Of a DNA stretch of 64,000 bases, positions 25,167 to 34,602 are shown one piece after another. The position numbers were made by a program, and so were the translations under genes. The DNA comes from Ruania suaedae. Its GTDB lineage: Bacteria; Actinomycetota; Actinomycetes; Actinomycetales; Beutenbergiaceae. The stretch is taken from positions 62,001 through 126,000 of the forward strand of contig NZ_CP088018.1 in the NCBI RefSeq assembly GCF_021049265.1, given 5' to 3'. Below the pieces are notes generated by a model. It saw nothing but the letters and a program-made list of their open reading frames with translations. It was not told the origin of the DNA and did not search any database. The number at the start of each line of letters is the position of its first letter. Position 1 is the first letter of the stretch.

Positions 25167-26548
25167 CAGGTGAGCACCGCCGTCGGGACGTTCGTGGGCC
25201 GGCCGTGGGCCGTGCTCGTCGCGGTCGGATCGGGCTCGGGAGTGTCGGTCGGATCGGACGGCTCGGTCGGCTCCGGTGTCGCCGGCTCCTCGGGCGGGAG
25301 CTGCTCGCGCAGACCGGCGACGATCTCCTGCGCGTCCGCCAGGCTGGTCGCTGCGATGTGACCGTGCACCCGGCCGCGCGCGAACGTGGGCAACTGGTCG
25401 AGCTCGATGTCGGTGACCTCGTGCACGTCCGAGAGGGCGAGCGGACCGAGGCTCTGCGGGATGCCCTGGTAGACCACGACGTGCTCGCCGTCGGTTCCGA
25501 CGTAGTACTGCGTCTGCGACCAGCGGTAGCCGATCGTGGCGGCGCCTGCCAGCAGCGCCAGGAGGACGACCGCCGTGATCGTCCATCGCAGCACCTTCCG
25601 GCCCCTCGGCTCGGGCGGGTCGAGCTCGGCGAGCGCCTCCCGTTCGGTGCGTCCGACGTCGTCGGTGCCGTCCTCGGCCGGGGTGCCCGCCCGGTCACCA
25701 CCGGCAGCCTGGCGGGCCAGCGCGGCGGCCCGTGCGGCCGCCCCGGTGCCGCCGCGGGTGGGGCGCTCGCGGTCGACGGCGGCCGCTCCGACGATCTGCG
25801 GTGCCATCTCGGGCAGGTCGGTGGCGTCGACGACGTCGGCGAGGACGACGGTCACGTTGTCGGGGGCGCCGGCGCGCAGTGCCAGGTCCACGAGATCGTC
25901 GGCGCAGCGGCCCGGGTCGGTCTGCGCGCGCAGGGTCTCGGAGATGGTGTCGGTGGAGACGTAGGAGGACAGGCCGTCGGAGCACAGCAGCCAGCGGTCC
26001 CCGATGCGGGCTTCGCGCACCGATTCGTCCAGCGTCGGGGAGGTGGGGTCGTCGCCGAGCACGCGCAGCAGCACCGAGCGCTGCGGGTGGTGCTCGGCCT
26101 CCTCCTCGGTGAGCTGGCCGGTGCTGACCAGGTGGTGGACGAGGGTGTGGTCCTCGGTGATCTGCGTGAGCTCGTCCTCGCGCAGCAGGTAGGCGCGCGA
26201 GTCGCCCACGTGGACCATCGCGAGCTTGCGGCCCGAGCGCAGCAGGGCGATGACGGTCGTTCCGAGGCCGTGGAGCTCTGGCCGGTCGCTGGTGTAGTCC
26301 ACCAGGTCGGAGTGGGCGGAGGAGATGGCGCGGCGCAGCTGGTCGAGCAGGTCGTCACCGCCGTGGGCCTCGCCGTCGAGGGCAGCCAGGTGGGCCACCG
26401 CCACCGAGGAGGCGATGTCGCCACCGGCGGGGCCCCCCATGCCGTCGGCGAGGACGAGCAGCTGCGGGCCGGCGTAGCCGGAGTCCTGGTTGACGGTGCG
26501 GACCAGCCCCACGTCGGAGCGGGCCGCGTACCTGAGCGCGACGGACAC
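25166..26548 (-). CDS. pstP: PP2C-type serine/threonine phosphatase PstP
   Basis: A 460-residue membrane-anchored phosphatase that reverses PknA/PknB phosphorylation. The cytoplasmic PP2C domain (about 5-240) has the metal motifs NQDS, LADGMGG, HVGDSRAYL, CSDGLS and APDNVTVV. A linker leads to a membrane segment (about 305-325) and an outside domain ending in a Pro/Thr/Asp-rich tail. GTG 26548 is chosen because VSVALRYAARSDVG is the family N-terminus; earlier codons give low-complexity sequence. It lies eight bases after the fhaB stop. Confidence 0.94.
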   Translation of the reverse strand: MSVALRYAARSDVGLVRTVNQDSGYAGPQLLVLADGMGGPAGGDIASSVAVAHLAALDGEAHGGDDLLDQLRRAISSAHSDLVDYTSDRPELHGLGTTVIALLRSGRKLAMVHVGDSRAYLLREDELTQITEDHTLVHHLVSTGQLTEEEAEHHPQRSVLLRVLGDDPTSPTLDESVREARIGDRWLLCSDGLSSYVSTDTISETLRAQTDPGRCADDLVDLALRAGAPDNVTVVLADVVDATDLPEMAPQIVGAAAVDRERPTRGGTGAAARAAALARQAAGGDRAGTPAEDGTDDVGRTEREALAELDPPEPRGRKVLRWTITAVVLLALLAGAATIGYRWSQTQYYVGTDGEHVVVYQGIPQSLGPLALSDVHEVTDIELDQLPTFARGRVHGHIAATSLADAQEIVAGLREQLPPEEPATPEPTEPSDPTDTPEPDPTATSTAHGRPTNVPTAVLT

Positions 26549-26556
26549 GGCGGGGC

Positions 26557-27036
26557 CTACCGTTGCAGCTCGATGATCGTCTGTCCGATCCGCACCGGGG
26601 TGCCCATCTCCACCGGCACCGGTTCGTGCACCCGTGTCGACCCCAGGTAGGTGCCGTTGCGTGAGCCGAGATCCTCGACCCACCAGCGCCCCTGGTCAGG
26701 GAAGATGCGCGCGTGCCGGGCCGAGCAGTAGTCGTCCTCGAGCACCAGGGTCGAGCCCGGGGCGCGACCGATCAGGATGGCGGAGCTGCTGAGCTGCAGC
26801 GTGGTGCCGTTCAGCGGACCGGCCGTGACCCGCAGGCGGGTCGGGGTCTCCCGGCCGCGCGGGCCGGTGGAGCGCTGCTGGGCGCTGGGACGGCGGTTGC
26901 CGGTGAGGACCGAGCCGCGTGCGAGCACCCTGGTGCCGAAGACGTCCCGGCGCAGCACGGCGATCGCGGAGAGCACGAGCAGCCAGATCAGCGCCAGGTA
27001 GCCCAACCGCAGGAGGGTGACGATCAGTTCGCTCAC
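26557..27036 (-). CDS. fhaB: FHA-domain membrane protein FhaB (FipA-like)
   Basis: A 159-residue protein with an N-terminal membrane segment (about 8-28) and a C-terminal FHA phosphothreonine-binding domain (about 85-150) showing IGRAPGS, SARHARI and DLGSRNGTYL motifs. In mycobacteria the homologue links PknA-phosphorylated division proteins to the septum. Its GTG start overlaps the fhaA stop by four bases (GTGA). Confidence 0.93.
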   Translation of the reverse strand: MSELIVTLLRLGYLALIWLLVLSAIAVLRRDVFGTRVLARGSVLTGNRRPSAQQRSTGPRGRETPTRLRVTAGPLNGTTLQLSSSAILIGRAPGSTLVLEDDYCSARHARIFPDQGRWWVEDLGSRNGTYLGSTRVHEPVPVEMGTPVRIGQTIIELQR

Positions 27037-27743
27037 GCCGTGGCACCGGTGTCCTCGGTGCCGGACCAGTACATGATCCGGGTGCGTCCGATGGTGAGGG
27101 TGTTGCCGTCGACGAGGGTGGCGGCGTCGACGTGGTGGCCCTCGACGTAGGTGCCGTTGGTGGACCCGAGATCGGAGGCCACGACGCCCTCGGAGGTGAT
27201 CCTGATCTCCAGGTGCCGCCGGGAGACGCCGGTGTCATCGACGATGATGTCGGCCTCCGAGCCGCGGCCGACCACGGTGACCGGTCCGGTGAGCAGGTAG
27301 CGCTGGCCGTCGATGTCCAGGATCGGGTGGCGGGGACTGGGGCGTTCGGTGGTGGCGGGGGCGGCCGCGCCTCGTCGCGAGGAGGAGCGCACGCGGAACC
27401 GGCCGGGTTCGAGGTCCTCGGCCTGGTCGAACTGCACGTCGACCGGACCCACGAAGACGTAGCGCTGGCTGGTGGCGTGATCGGTGGCCGCAGCGATCAT
27501 CTCCTCGGCCATCGCGTCCTCACCCCAGTCGAGGACCTGGTCGTAGTCCTTGCGGGCGAGCTCGACCGTGAACGTGTTCGGCACCACGGTGCGGCCACGG
27601 GAGAGCGCGGCGGTGCGCTCGTCCATGTCCCGCCGGATGGCGCTGGCGATCTCGACGGGCTTGAGGTCGGAGCGGAACGCCTTCGCGAAGGCGTTGTTCA
27701 CCACGCGCTCGACCCCCTTCTCGAACCGGTCGAGGACTCCCAT
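27033..27743 (-). CDS. fhaA: FHA-domain protein FhaA (DUF3662 plus FHA)
   Basis: A 236-residue cytoplasmic adaptor: DUF3662 domain at about 1-115 (GVLDRFEKGVERVVNNAFAKAF) joined to an FHA domain (about 150-225) with VVGRGSEAD, SRRHLEI and DLGSTNGTYVEG. Mycobacterial FhaA is roughly twice as long because of a long central linker that is nearly absent here. ATG 27743 has a strong GGGAGG upstream. It heads the seven-gene kinase/wall operon. Confidence 0.93.
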   Translation of the reverse strand: MGVLDRFEKGVERVVNNAFAKAFRSDLKPVEIASAIRRDMDERTAALSRGRTVVPNTFTVELARKDYDQVLDWGEDAMAEEMIAAATDHATSQRYVFVGPVDVQFDQAEDLEPGRFRVRSSSRRGAAAPATTERPSPRHPILDIDGQRYLLTGPVTVVGRGSEADIIVDDTGVSRRHLEIRITSEGVVASDLGSTNGTYVEGHHVDAATLVDGNTLTIGRTRIMYWSGTEDTGATA

Positions 27744-28087
27744 AGCGCACCTCCCAAGGACCTCGTCGCGTCGGATTCGCCGTAGTCGCCGTGTGGGCCC
27801 TCCGGGTCCCACGACGCGCCACGGACGTCGTTCTCCCTGGGAATCGTATGCTCTCGCGCGCGCCGGCGGGGAAACGGCGTGCCGGGGTGGGGTGCTTTGG
27901 TGCCTCGGCCGGACCTGTCCTCCCGGTGCCGACCGAGGTTCCCGGCGCAGAAGGAGGTACCAGGCCCGGTCCTCGCCCGGAGGGTGGGTCGGTGCTGGTG
28001 GGGTGCCGGCGGGTGGCTGGCGCCGTCGGCGATCGTGTACTCTTGCCCTCGGTGTTCGCGCCGCTCCGGCGGCCGATCCACCGGCTC
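27744..28087. other. Intergenic region between fhaA and tRNA-Leu
   Basis: This 344-base stretch should hold the promoter of the minus-strand fhaA operon and that of the tRNA gene. Candidate -10 boxes are TACGAT on the minus strand (27847-27842, about 100 bases before the fhaA start) and TACTCT on the plus strand (28038-28043, 44 bases before the tRNA). Neither has a good -35. No coding sequence is supported. Confidence 0.4.
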
Positions 28088-28171
28088 GCGCGAGTGGCGG
28101 AATAGGCAGACGCGCACGGTTCAGGTCCGTGTGCCCGAAAGGGCGTGGGGGTTCAACTCCCCCCTCGCGCA
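28088..28171 (+). tRNA. tRNA-Leu(CAG)
   Basis: The acceptor arms GCGCGAG (28088-28094) and CTCGCGC (28164-28170) pair perfectly with discriminator A28171. The anticodon loop TTCAGGT between CACGG and CCGTG gives anticodon CAG. A long variable arm (GCCCGAAAGGGC) marks a class II leucine tRNA, and the T arm GGGGG-TTCAACT-CCCCC is intact. The 3' CCA is not encoded. Confidence 0.97.
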
Positions 28172-28195
28172 CAGCGAGCGTTCCGGCCCCCGACC

Positions 28196-28208
28196 CTGGT
28201 GACACCAG
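28196..28208. promoter_or_regulatory. Short palindrome after tRNA-Leu
   Basis: CTGGTG-A-CACCAG is a perfect 6-bp inverted repeat around one base, 24 bases after the tRNA and 22 before the end of the convergent surface-protein gene. It may be an operator-like site or weak transcript end; no T-run follows. Confidence 0.3.
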
Positions 28209-28229
28209 TGGTCAAGGGCCGTTCGTCTG

Positions 28230-30605
28230 TCAGTGCCGTGGCGGGCGGTCCGGCTGCTGCAGCCGCTCCCGCCAGGAGAGCACCGTCAGCCCGAGCGCGA
28301 TGAGCAGGGCAGCGGCCGCCGTCAGGCGCCAGCCGGTCGCCGGACCCAGCATCGACCCCGTCTCGGCGAGCTCGGGCACCGTCGCCGTCGCAGGCGCCGC
28401 CACAGGTTGTGGCTCGGCCGGCTGCTCGGGCTGCGGTGGGGTGGCCGGTGGGGCGGTGACCACGGTCGTCTCGTTGGGCACGCCGCAGATCCCCTCACCG
28501 ACGACCTCGCGGCGCTCCTCGTTCTCCCGCACGAGTCGCTCCACCCAGAACACGTGCCCGGGCGTCTCCAGGTCCACCGGCTCGGACTCGACCTGGCCCG
28601 CCCCCTCGATCGGTGCCGTCGAGACGGCGATCGGATCGGCCTCGCAGACTGCCGCGACCTCCGCGCGCTCGGCGACGACCTCGCCACCGGCGTCGAGCTC
28701 CAACGGTTCCACGTCACCGGCGGCGTAGGCGGCGAACTCGACCGACCAGTCCCAGCCGTCCTCGGCCCCGATCACCCCGTCGGGGTCACTGATGCTCGCG
28801 ACGTCCACGAACGGCTCCCCAGGGCCCGCCGTCTCCTGAGCCCGCGTGGTGACCGTCGGTGCCCGCGCCACCTGCAGCATCTCCGACTCGTCGTAGGGGG
28901 AGGTCCGCCACGGGGCCACCCGGGCGTCGCCGTCGAAGCTGGAGACGATCACGTAGTGACCGGGCGCCGACGGCGCAGCCTCGCCCTCGAACAGCACGCT
29001 CACCTCGCCGTTCACGGCGGGGCTGTCCACCTGCGCCGCGACGGGTGCGGTGTCCAGGTCCACCGGGTGGCTCTCCTCGTGCGGGCGTTGCTCGAAGGGC
29101 CCGTACAGGCGATGCGTCACCACCGGCGTGTCCGCGGTCCACGACCCGTCCAACCCGGCGAACTCCGGGTGGTCGTGCGGGAACCCGGCGACCGTGACCG
29201 TGTCGCGCACGCTGTCCCCGGGCAGGATCAGCCGGTCCGCGGCGTCCACCTGGGACGTGGCCCCACCCGGGTGCCGCACGGTGGTCGTCTCGGGTCGTTC
29301 GAAGAACGGGGTGATCACGTCGCCGAGCAGGTAGGGCTGGACCTCGGTGTCCTGGGCCTCCCGCCGCATCTGCCACACCCACGTGTAGAACCCCGGCTCG
29401 GTCGCCACGAATGCCTCCGAGGGGTAGGTCCCCGGTGCCGTCACCGTCAGTGACGTCGTCCCCGCCGCGGGCTGGCCCTCGGGCACGCTCGGCTGCTCGG
29501 CTCGTGGCTGGGCGTAGGGACCGTAGAGGGTGCCCTCGAAGGTCACCGGGACGCCATCTGCCTCCCGTCCCTCATCAGCCCCGACGGCGGCCCACCCCTG
29601 ACCGGTCACGGTCACCTCGTCGATGAGTTCGGCCCCGACGGCGAGCACCTCGTCGGCCACGGTGGTGGAGATCCCGGGCTGGAAGGGCACCACGGCCTGC
29701 GCCGCCGCGGCGGCCGTGACGCGCTGGGTGCGCCCGGCGGGGAACAGCCGCTGGGAGGAGGCGTCGCCGTCGAGGGGGTCCATCCGGTGCAGGGCGCCGG
29801 GCAGGCCGGTCACGCTCAGCTCCACGCTCACCTCGCCGTTGCCGGTGACCGTCAGCGGCTGCGCGAGCGGGCCCGCCTGCGTGGTGCCGGCGGCGTTCCT
29901 GGAACCGTCTTCCCATGTGGCCGGGCCGCGCAGGCTCGCCCGCCACTGGTAGCCGGGCACCCAGTCGCCGCCGGCGTCGCGGGCGCCGATCCCTGCCAGC
30001 TCGCCCTCCGTGAGGTCCAGCGTCAGCTCGCCGGCGCGGTAGGGCCCGGCGTGCTCGCGAGCCTCGGCGATCATCACGTCCGCCCGGGCGCTCGCTCCCG
30101 CGGCGATCCGGTCGGCCTCGTGGGCCTGCCAGGCGAGTTCGGCGCCGGCCAGCCGGATGGTGGCGAGGTCGGCGGCGACGGCCTCGCGCACCTCGCCGGT
30201 GTCGGCGAAGGTGGCCATCACGTAGCCGAGTTCGTGCACGACCCGTCCGCTGATCCGCGGAGCGAAGCTCCCGTCGTAGCGCTGTGGTCGCAGCGAGGTG
30301 ACCGGCTGCGGATCGCTGTAGACCGAGGCGGTCTCACCGTCGGCGTCGGGGTGGCCGGGACCGAACTTGGCGCCGTCGAGCGCGCAGATGGCTCGCTCGC
30401 CGCCGGCGGCGGTGAAGGTGCCGAAGTACGAGCCGCCCGGGGTCCACCCGCCGGCGTCACGCTGCCAGCCGGTGCTCTCGGCCAGGGCCGGGACAGCTGC
30501 GGCGAGCAGGGTGGAGAGCGCGCAGATCGTGACGGCCACCGTGGCGAGCGCGCGTCGGATTCGGTCCTGGGTGTCTCGGCGGAGGCCGGGGGCTGAGGAG
30601 GTCAT
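28230..30605 (-). CDS. LAETG-anchored secreted surface protein
   Basis: A 791-residue cell-wall protein candidate. Signal peptide about 1-42 (hydrophobic core VAVTICALSTLLAAAVPALA). The mature part is beta-rich and repetitive: LYGPY and LYGPF recur in two modules that also share an ERPETTT/VTV pattern. After a Pro/Ala-rich wall-spanning stretch comes LAETG (residues 746-750), a hydrophobic helix and a positive tail with RER, a complete sorting signal of the LAxTG type used by class E sortases. ATG 30605 is chosen because the signal peptide begins there. The biological role is unknown. Confidence 0.85.
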   Translation of the reverse strand: MTSSAPGLRRDTQDRIRRALATVAVTICALSTLLAAAVPALAESTGWQRDAGGWTPGGSYFGTFTAAGGERAICALDGAKFGPGHPDADGETASVYSDPQPVTSLRPQRYDGSFAPRISGRVVHELGYVMATFADTGEVREAVAADLATIRLAGAELAWQAHEADRIAAGASARADVMIAEAREHAGPYRAGELTLDLTEGELAGIGARDAGGDWVPGYQWRASLRGPATWEDGSRNAAGTTQAGPLAQPLTVTGNGEVSVELSVTGLPGALHRMDPLDGDASSQRLFPAGRTQRVTAAAAAQAVVPFQPGISTTVADEVLAVGAELIDEVTVTGQGWAAVGADEGREADGVPVTFEGTLYGPYAQPRAEQPSVPEGQPAAGTTSLTVTAPGTYPSEAFVATEPGFYTWVWQMRREAQDTEVQPYLLGDVITPFFERPETTTVRHPGGATSQVDAADRLILPGDSVRDTVTVAGFPHDHPEFAGLDGSWTADTPVVTHRLYGPFEQRPHEESHPVDLDTAPVAAQVDSPAVNGEVSVLFEGEAAPSAPGHYVIVSSFDGDARVAPWRTSPYDESEMLQVARAPTVTTRAQETAGPGEPFVDVASISDPDGVIGAEDGWDWSVEFAAYAAGDVEPLELDAGGEVVAERAEVAAVCEADPIAVSTAPIEGAGQVESEPVDLETPGHVFWVERLVRENEERREVVGEGICGVPNETTVVTAPPATPPQPEQPAEPQPVAAPATATVPELAETGSMLGPATGWRLTAAAALLIALGLTVLSWRERLQQPDRPPRH

Positions 30606-31002
30606 GTCCGGGATCGTCGCTGCTCGAGGTACTCGCGTTCCCGGAGCCCACCGGGGGCTGTGGACGGGCTGTCGACGGGCGGGAGCTGTGGATGTTCCCG
30701 CGGACGTGGTCTGGTCCACAGTGCGGGCGCCGCGGGTCGGGCTCAGGACACTCTCGCTCGCCCAGATCCCCGGCTCGCGCCATCGAACCGGACTCCCGGC
30801 ACGGAACGAAGATCCCGCCTCGGCCGGTCCCCAAGACCGGCGTCGACGGGAGTGCCCGATGGTGGAGCGGGCCGAGGGGGTAGGGGAGTTCGCCTCCCTT
30901 TCGATCGCTGTTCACCTGGGTGTGGGCGATCCGTCCATAGAGCATCTCTAGCGTGGCCGCTACGTCCAGACGGGCGCACCTCTCACCCGAAAGGCATCGG
31001 CC
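30606..31002. other. Divergent intergenic region, LAETG protein / phnD
   Basis: A 397-base stretch presumably carrying promoters in both directions. I see a palindrome at 30938-30950 with a possible -10 (TAGCGT, 30949-30954) for phnD, and no supported gene. Frames open here on both strands give Pro/Arg-rich sequence with no family character. Confidence 0.45.
30938..30950. promoter_or_regulatory. Operator-like palindrome upstream of phnD
   Basis: TAGAG-CAT-CTCTA is a perfect inverted repeat 52 bases before the phnD start. It overlaps the first two bases of a TAGCGT box that could serve as -10, so a protein bound here would block that promoter. The RpiR regulator at the operon end is the obvious candidate. 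Confidence 0.4.
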
Positions 31003-32049
31003 ATGCGTCAGAACCTGCGTCAGCCCACGCGTCAGACCACGCTCGTCACCGCCCTCGCCGCGGCGAGCGCTCTCGCCCTCGCCGGGTGCAGCGCCGAGGC
31101 GTCCGGCTCGGACTCCGGCGGCGGCAGCGACTCGGAGGCAACCGAGTGGCCTGAGGAGATCACCCTCTCCCTGGTCCCCTCCGTCGAGGGCGAGGACCTG
31201 GCCGAGGCACTCGACCCTCTCACCGCCTACCTCTCCGACGGGCTCGGGATCTCCGTCGAGGGCGTCGTGGCGACGGACTACGCCGCCACCGTGGAGGCGC
31301 TCGGTGCCGACCAGGCGCAGGTGCTCATCACCGACGCGGGCTCCCTCTACACGGCGATGGAGCAGTACGACGCCGAACTGATCCTGCGTGACGTCCGCTT
31401 CGGCGCCACCTCGTACGCCTCGATCGCCATGACCAACAACCCCGGCGCCTACTGCACCGACGAGGTCGTCACCGCGACCTATGGCGCCACCGGCGACGAG
31501 CTCTCCTACTGCAACGGCACCGAGACCGGGCCCGAAGCCGCCGGCCAGGGCCCCGCCGGGCTGGAGGCGCTCGCGGGCCTCGCCGAAGGCACCCCGGTCG
31601 CGCTGCAGGCGGCCACCTCCCCGGCCGGCTACCAGTACCCGGTGGTGGCGATGCGTGAGCAGGGCATCGACACCGACACCGGCATCCAGCAGATCCCGGT
31701 CGAGGGCAACAACAACGCCGTGCTGGCCGTCGCGAACGGTGATGCCGAGGTCGGCTTCGCCTACTGGGACGCACGATCCACCGTGACCGAGGAAGTGCCC
31801 ACGGTCGGTGAGGACGTCGTGGTGTTCGCCTACACCGAGATGATCCCCAACGGCGGCGTGGCGGCCGCCCCGAGCCTGCCCGAGGATCTCGTCACCGAGC
31901 TCACCACGTTGATGGATGAGTACGCCGACTCCTCCGAGGAGGCCGCCGCCGTCATGTTCGACCTGGTCGGTCTCTCGGACTGGAGCGCCGACACCGCCGA
32001 GGACGAGATCACGCGCTACGGCGAGATCCTCGCCCAGTTCAGTCAGTGA
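31003..32049 (+). CDS. phnD: Phosphonate/phosphite-type ABC importer, binding lipoprotein PhnD
   Basis: A 348-residue substrate-binding protein. A signal peptide ends in lipobox LAGC (Cys29), followed by a Ser/Gly linker and the PhnD fold ([27 protein letters not shown], then TDAGSLYTA and [10 protein letters not shown]). Family members bind phosphonates, phosphite or phosphate esters outside the membrane. AAAGG upstream of ATG 31003 is a weak ribosome-binding site. Its stop overlaps the GTG start of phnC (GTGA). No C-P lyase, phosphonatase or phosphite dehydrogenase gene accompanies the operon. Confidence 0.9.
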   Translation: MRQNLRQPTRQTTLVTALAAASALALAGCSAEASGSDSGGGSDSEATEWPEEITLSLVPSVEGEDLAEALDPLTAYLSDGLGISVEGVVATDYAATVEALGADQAQVLITDAGSLYTAMEQYDAELILRDVRFGATSYASIAMTNNPGAYCTDEVVTATYGATGDELSYCNGTETGPEAAGQGPAGLEALAGLAEGTPVALQAATSPAGYQYPVVAMREQGIDTDTGIQQIPVEGNNNAVLAVANGDAEVGFAYWDARSTVTEEVPTVGEDVVVFAYTEMIPNGGVAAAPSLPEDLVTELTTLMDEYADSSEEAAAVMFDLVGLSDWSADTAEDEITRYGEILAQFSQ

Positions 32050-32885
32050 ACGCAGCTCAGCCAGTGACGACCCAGCCCACGGCCCAGGGCACGACGGCTT
32101 CGGCCGCTGCGCCCTGGGCGTTGTCCCTGACCGATGTCTCGGTGACCTACCCGAACGGGACCCGGGCGCTGAAGAACGTCAGCGTGCAGGTCGAGCCCGG
32201 TGAGATCGTCTCGATCGTGGGCCTGTCGGGCTCGGGGAAGTCGACTCTGATCCGCACGATCAACGGCCTGGTTCCGGTCACCTCCGGCACGGTGATCGCC
32301 GGCGGCCACGACGTCACCCGCACCCACGGGCGGGCGCTGCGCGAGTTGCGCGGACACATCGGCATGATCTTCCAGGGTTTCAACCTGGCCGACCGGGTCA
32401 GCGTGCTCGACAACGTGCTCGTGGGGCGGTTCGCGCACACCTCCAGCGTCCGCACCGTGCTCGGGCTGACCCGTTCCGCCGACCGCGAGCTGGCGCTGCG
32501 TGCGCTGGACTCGGTGGGCATGCTGGAGAAGGTCTGGACCCGGGCGGGATCGCTCTCGGGCGGGCAGAAGCAGCGCGTGGCAATCGCCCGGGCCCTCTCG
32601 CAGGAACCCTCGGTGATGCTCGCCGACGAGCCGGTGGCCAGCCTTGACCCGCCGACGGCGCACGCCGTCATGCGCGACCTCGCCCGCACGAGTAGCGAAC
32701 GCGGCCTGACGGTCCTGATCAACATCCACCTCATGGACCTAGCCCGCCAGTACACCCAGCGGATGATCGGGCTGCGCGACGGGGAACTGGTCTTCGACGG
32801 CCCCGCGGCGCAGGCCCGCGACGCCGACTTCGAGGCGATCTACGGTCGCCCCGTGCGGGGCCGGGACCGGCTCGGGAACGAGTGA
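32046..32885 (+). CDS. phnC: Phosphonate-type ABC importer, ATPase PhnC
   Basis: A 279-residue ATP-binding subunit with Walker [10 protein letters not shown] (59-67), signature LSGGQKQR (170-177) and Walker B VMLADE (190-195). An extra N-terminal Ala/Thr/Gln-rich tail of about 24 residues precedes the conserved [11 protein letters not shown] start; a later start is possible, but the GTGA overlap with phnD favours 32046. Its stop overlaps the phnE1 start in the same way. Confidence 0.93.
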   Translation: MNAAQPVTTQPTAQGTTASAAAPWALSLTDVSVTYPNGTRALKNVSVQVEPGEIVSIVGLSGSGKSTLIRTINGLVPVTSGTVIAGGHDVTRTHGRALRELRGHIGMIFQGFNLADRVSVLDNVLVGRFAHTSSVRTVLGLTRSADRELALRALDSVGMLEKVWTRAGSLSGGQKQRVAIARALSQEPSVMLADEPVASLDPPTAHAVMRDLARTSSERGLTVLINIHLMDLARQYTQRMIGLRDGELVFDGPAAQARDADFEAIYGRPVRGRDRLGNE

Positions 32886-33721
32886 GCGTGCCGGCCACCA
32901 CCCCGACGGCGAACGCCGGGTCACCGCCCCCGCCGGCCCTCCCGCCACGCCCGCGCAGCACCACCCAACGCGTGCTGATCGTGGCGGCCCTGTGCGCCTT
33001 CACGGCGCTCACCTGCTGGCCCGCCATCGGCGGGATCGAGATCGATCTGGCAAGCCTCGCGCGGAACTGGTCCAACGGCGCCGACAAGATCGCCCAGCTG
33101 GTGCGCCCCGACCTGACATTCCTGCCACGCACGATCGCGCCGATGCTGGAGACCCTCGCGATGGCCCTCGCCGGTGCAGCGTTCGCCGCGGTCGTCTCCA
33201 TTCCGCTCACGCTCGCCGCTGCGCGGCCCAGCAACCCCGACCCCCTCACGCGCCAGCTGGTGCGGCTGTGCATCAACGTCAACCGGGCCGTCCCGGACCT
33301 GGTCTTCGCCACGGTGCTGGTCGCCATGGTCGGGGTGGGCACCCTGCCCGGGTTCCTCACGCTGTTCCTGTTCGACCTCGGCGTGGTGGTCAAGCTCGTC
33401 TCCGAGGCCGTCGACTCCGCCGATCACCCCTACCTGGAGGCCGGCAGAGCCGCAGGCGGCACGCACGCGCAGATCAACCGGGTCACCGTCCTCCCGCAGT
33501 CGTGGCCGTTGTTCGCGAACCAGTGGCTGTACTCGTTGGAGCTGAACGTGCGGATCTCGGCGATCCTCGGCATCGTGGGCGCCGGCGGGATCGGCCGGTT
33601 GCTGGACGAGCGCCGGGGCTTCTTCGCCTACGACGACGTCTCGGTGATCATCCTGGAGATCCTGGTGGTGGTCGTCCTCATCGAGATCGCCTCCAACGCG
33701 CTACGCAGGAGACTGCGATGA
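32882..33721 (+). CDS. phnE: Phosphonate-type ABC importer, permease PhnE (first copy)
   Basis: A 279-residue membrane subunit. After a Pro-rich N-terminus come several membrane segments and the PhnE-type coupling region [22 protein letters not shown] and [12 protein letters not shown] near the C-terminus. The GTG start overlaps the phnC stop and the stop overlaps the ATG of the second permease. The two permeases differ clearly in sequence and probably form a heterodimer. Confidence 0.92.
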   Translation: MSVPATTPTANAGSPPPPALPPRPRSTTQRVLIVAALCAFTALTCWPAIGGIEIDLASLARNWSNGADKIAQLVRPDLTFLPRTIAPMLETLAMALAGAAFAAVVSIPLTLAAARPSNPDPLTRQLVRLCINVNRAVPDLVFATVLVAMVGVGTLPGFLTLFLFDLGVVVKLVSEAVDSADHPYLEAGRAAGGTHAQINRVTVLPQSWPLFANQWLYSLELNVRISAILGIVGAGGIGRLLDERRGFFAYDDVSVIILEILVVVVLIEIASNALRRRLR

Positions 33722-34602
33722 GCCGGCGAGAGGTAATGCTCCGCCCCGGTGCGGTGGAGCAGTCCACGGTGACGCCGCTACCACAGAGCACCCCGACCCT
33801 CCCGCCCACGCCCTCCCGCGTGACGGCGACCCTCACCGCCGTGGCGACGGGCGCCGTCGTGCTGGCCGCGACGGCCGGGCTGAACATCAGCTGGACCGAA
33901 CTCGGCGACGTCCCCGGCCGGGTGGTGGAGTACCTGCGGCTGATGTTCGCCGCCCCGAACTGGGAGAAGCTGCCACGGGCGCTGTTCGAGACCTGGCGAT
34001 CGATCTCGATGGCGTGGCTCGGCGCGATCGGATGCGTCGTCGTCTCCATCCCGCTGGGGATGCTCGCGGCGAGCGGGATGGGGCCAGCCTGGCTGCGCGT
34101 GGTCCTGCGGGCGATCTTCGCCGTCGTGCGCGCTGTGCCCGAGGTGATCATTGCGCTGGTGCTGCTGACCGTGACAGGGCTGACGCCGTTCACCGGCGCG
34201 CTGGCCCTCGGCATCGCCGGTATCGGGACACAGGCCAAGTGGGTGTACGAGGCGGTCGAGTCGGCCCCGACCGGAGCCACCGAGGCGGTCCGCGCCGCCG
34301 GGGGGTCCACCGCCGAGATCGCACGCTGGGCGATCTGGCCCACGGTCGCGCCCGTGCTGATGTCCCTCGCCCTGTACCGGTGTGAGATCAACATCCGCAC
34401 CTCGGCTGTGCTCGGGCTGGTCGGTGCCGGCGGGATCGGCTCGATGCTGTCCAACTACACCAACTATCGCCAGTGGGACACGGTCGGCATGTTGCTCATC
34501 GTGGTCGTGGTGATCACCATGGTCTTCGACCTGATCTCCGGGTCGATCCGCCGGCGCATCATGGAGGGAGCGCGTGGCCGTGACCTGGACCGGACCCGCT
34601 GA
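33718..34602 (+). CDS. phnE: Phosphonate-type ABC importer, permease PhnE (second copy)
   Basis: A 294-residue membrane subunit with segments from about residue 38 onward, coupling motif TEAVRAAGGSTAEIARWAIWP and the C-terminal LVGAGGIGSML signature. ATG 33718 overlaps the preceding stop (ATGA). Its last 29 bases overlap the start of the RpiR gene, an unusually long overlap that ties regulator and transporter translation together. Confidence 0.92.
   Translation: MSRREVMLRPGAVEQSTVTPLPQSTPTLPPTPSRVTATLTAVATGAVVLAATAGLNISWTELGDVPGRVVEYLRLMFAAPNWEKLPRALFETWRSISMAWLGAIGCVVVSIPLGMLAASGMGPAWLRVVLRAIFAVVRAVPEVIIALVLLTVTGLTPFTGALALGIAGIGTQAKWVYEAVESAPTGATEAVRAAGGSTAEIARWAIWPTVAPVLMSLALYRCEINIRTSAVLGLVGAGGIGSMLSNYTNYRQWDTVGMLLIVVVVITMVFDLISGSIRRRIMEGARGRDLDRTR

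Noticed and set aside
28088-28208. tRNA-Leu with nearby palindrome as an integration site of a mobile element
   Set aside because: No integrase, no repeated tRNA 3' end and no foreign gene content on either side were seen.
30457-30945. 162-codon minus-strand frame in the phnD upstream region
   Set aside because: It is Pro/Arg/His-rich, overlaps the signal-peptide end of the LAETG gene in another frame and has no ribosome-binding site or family match.
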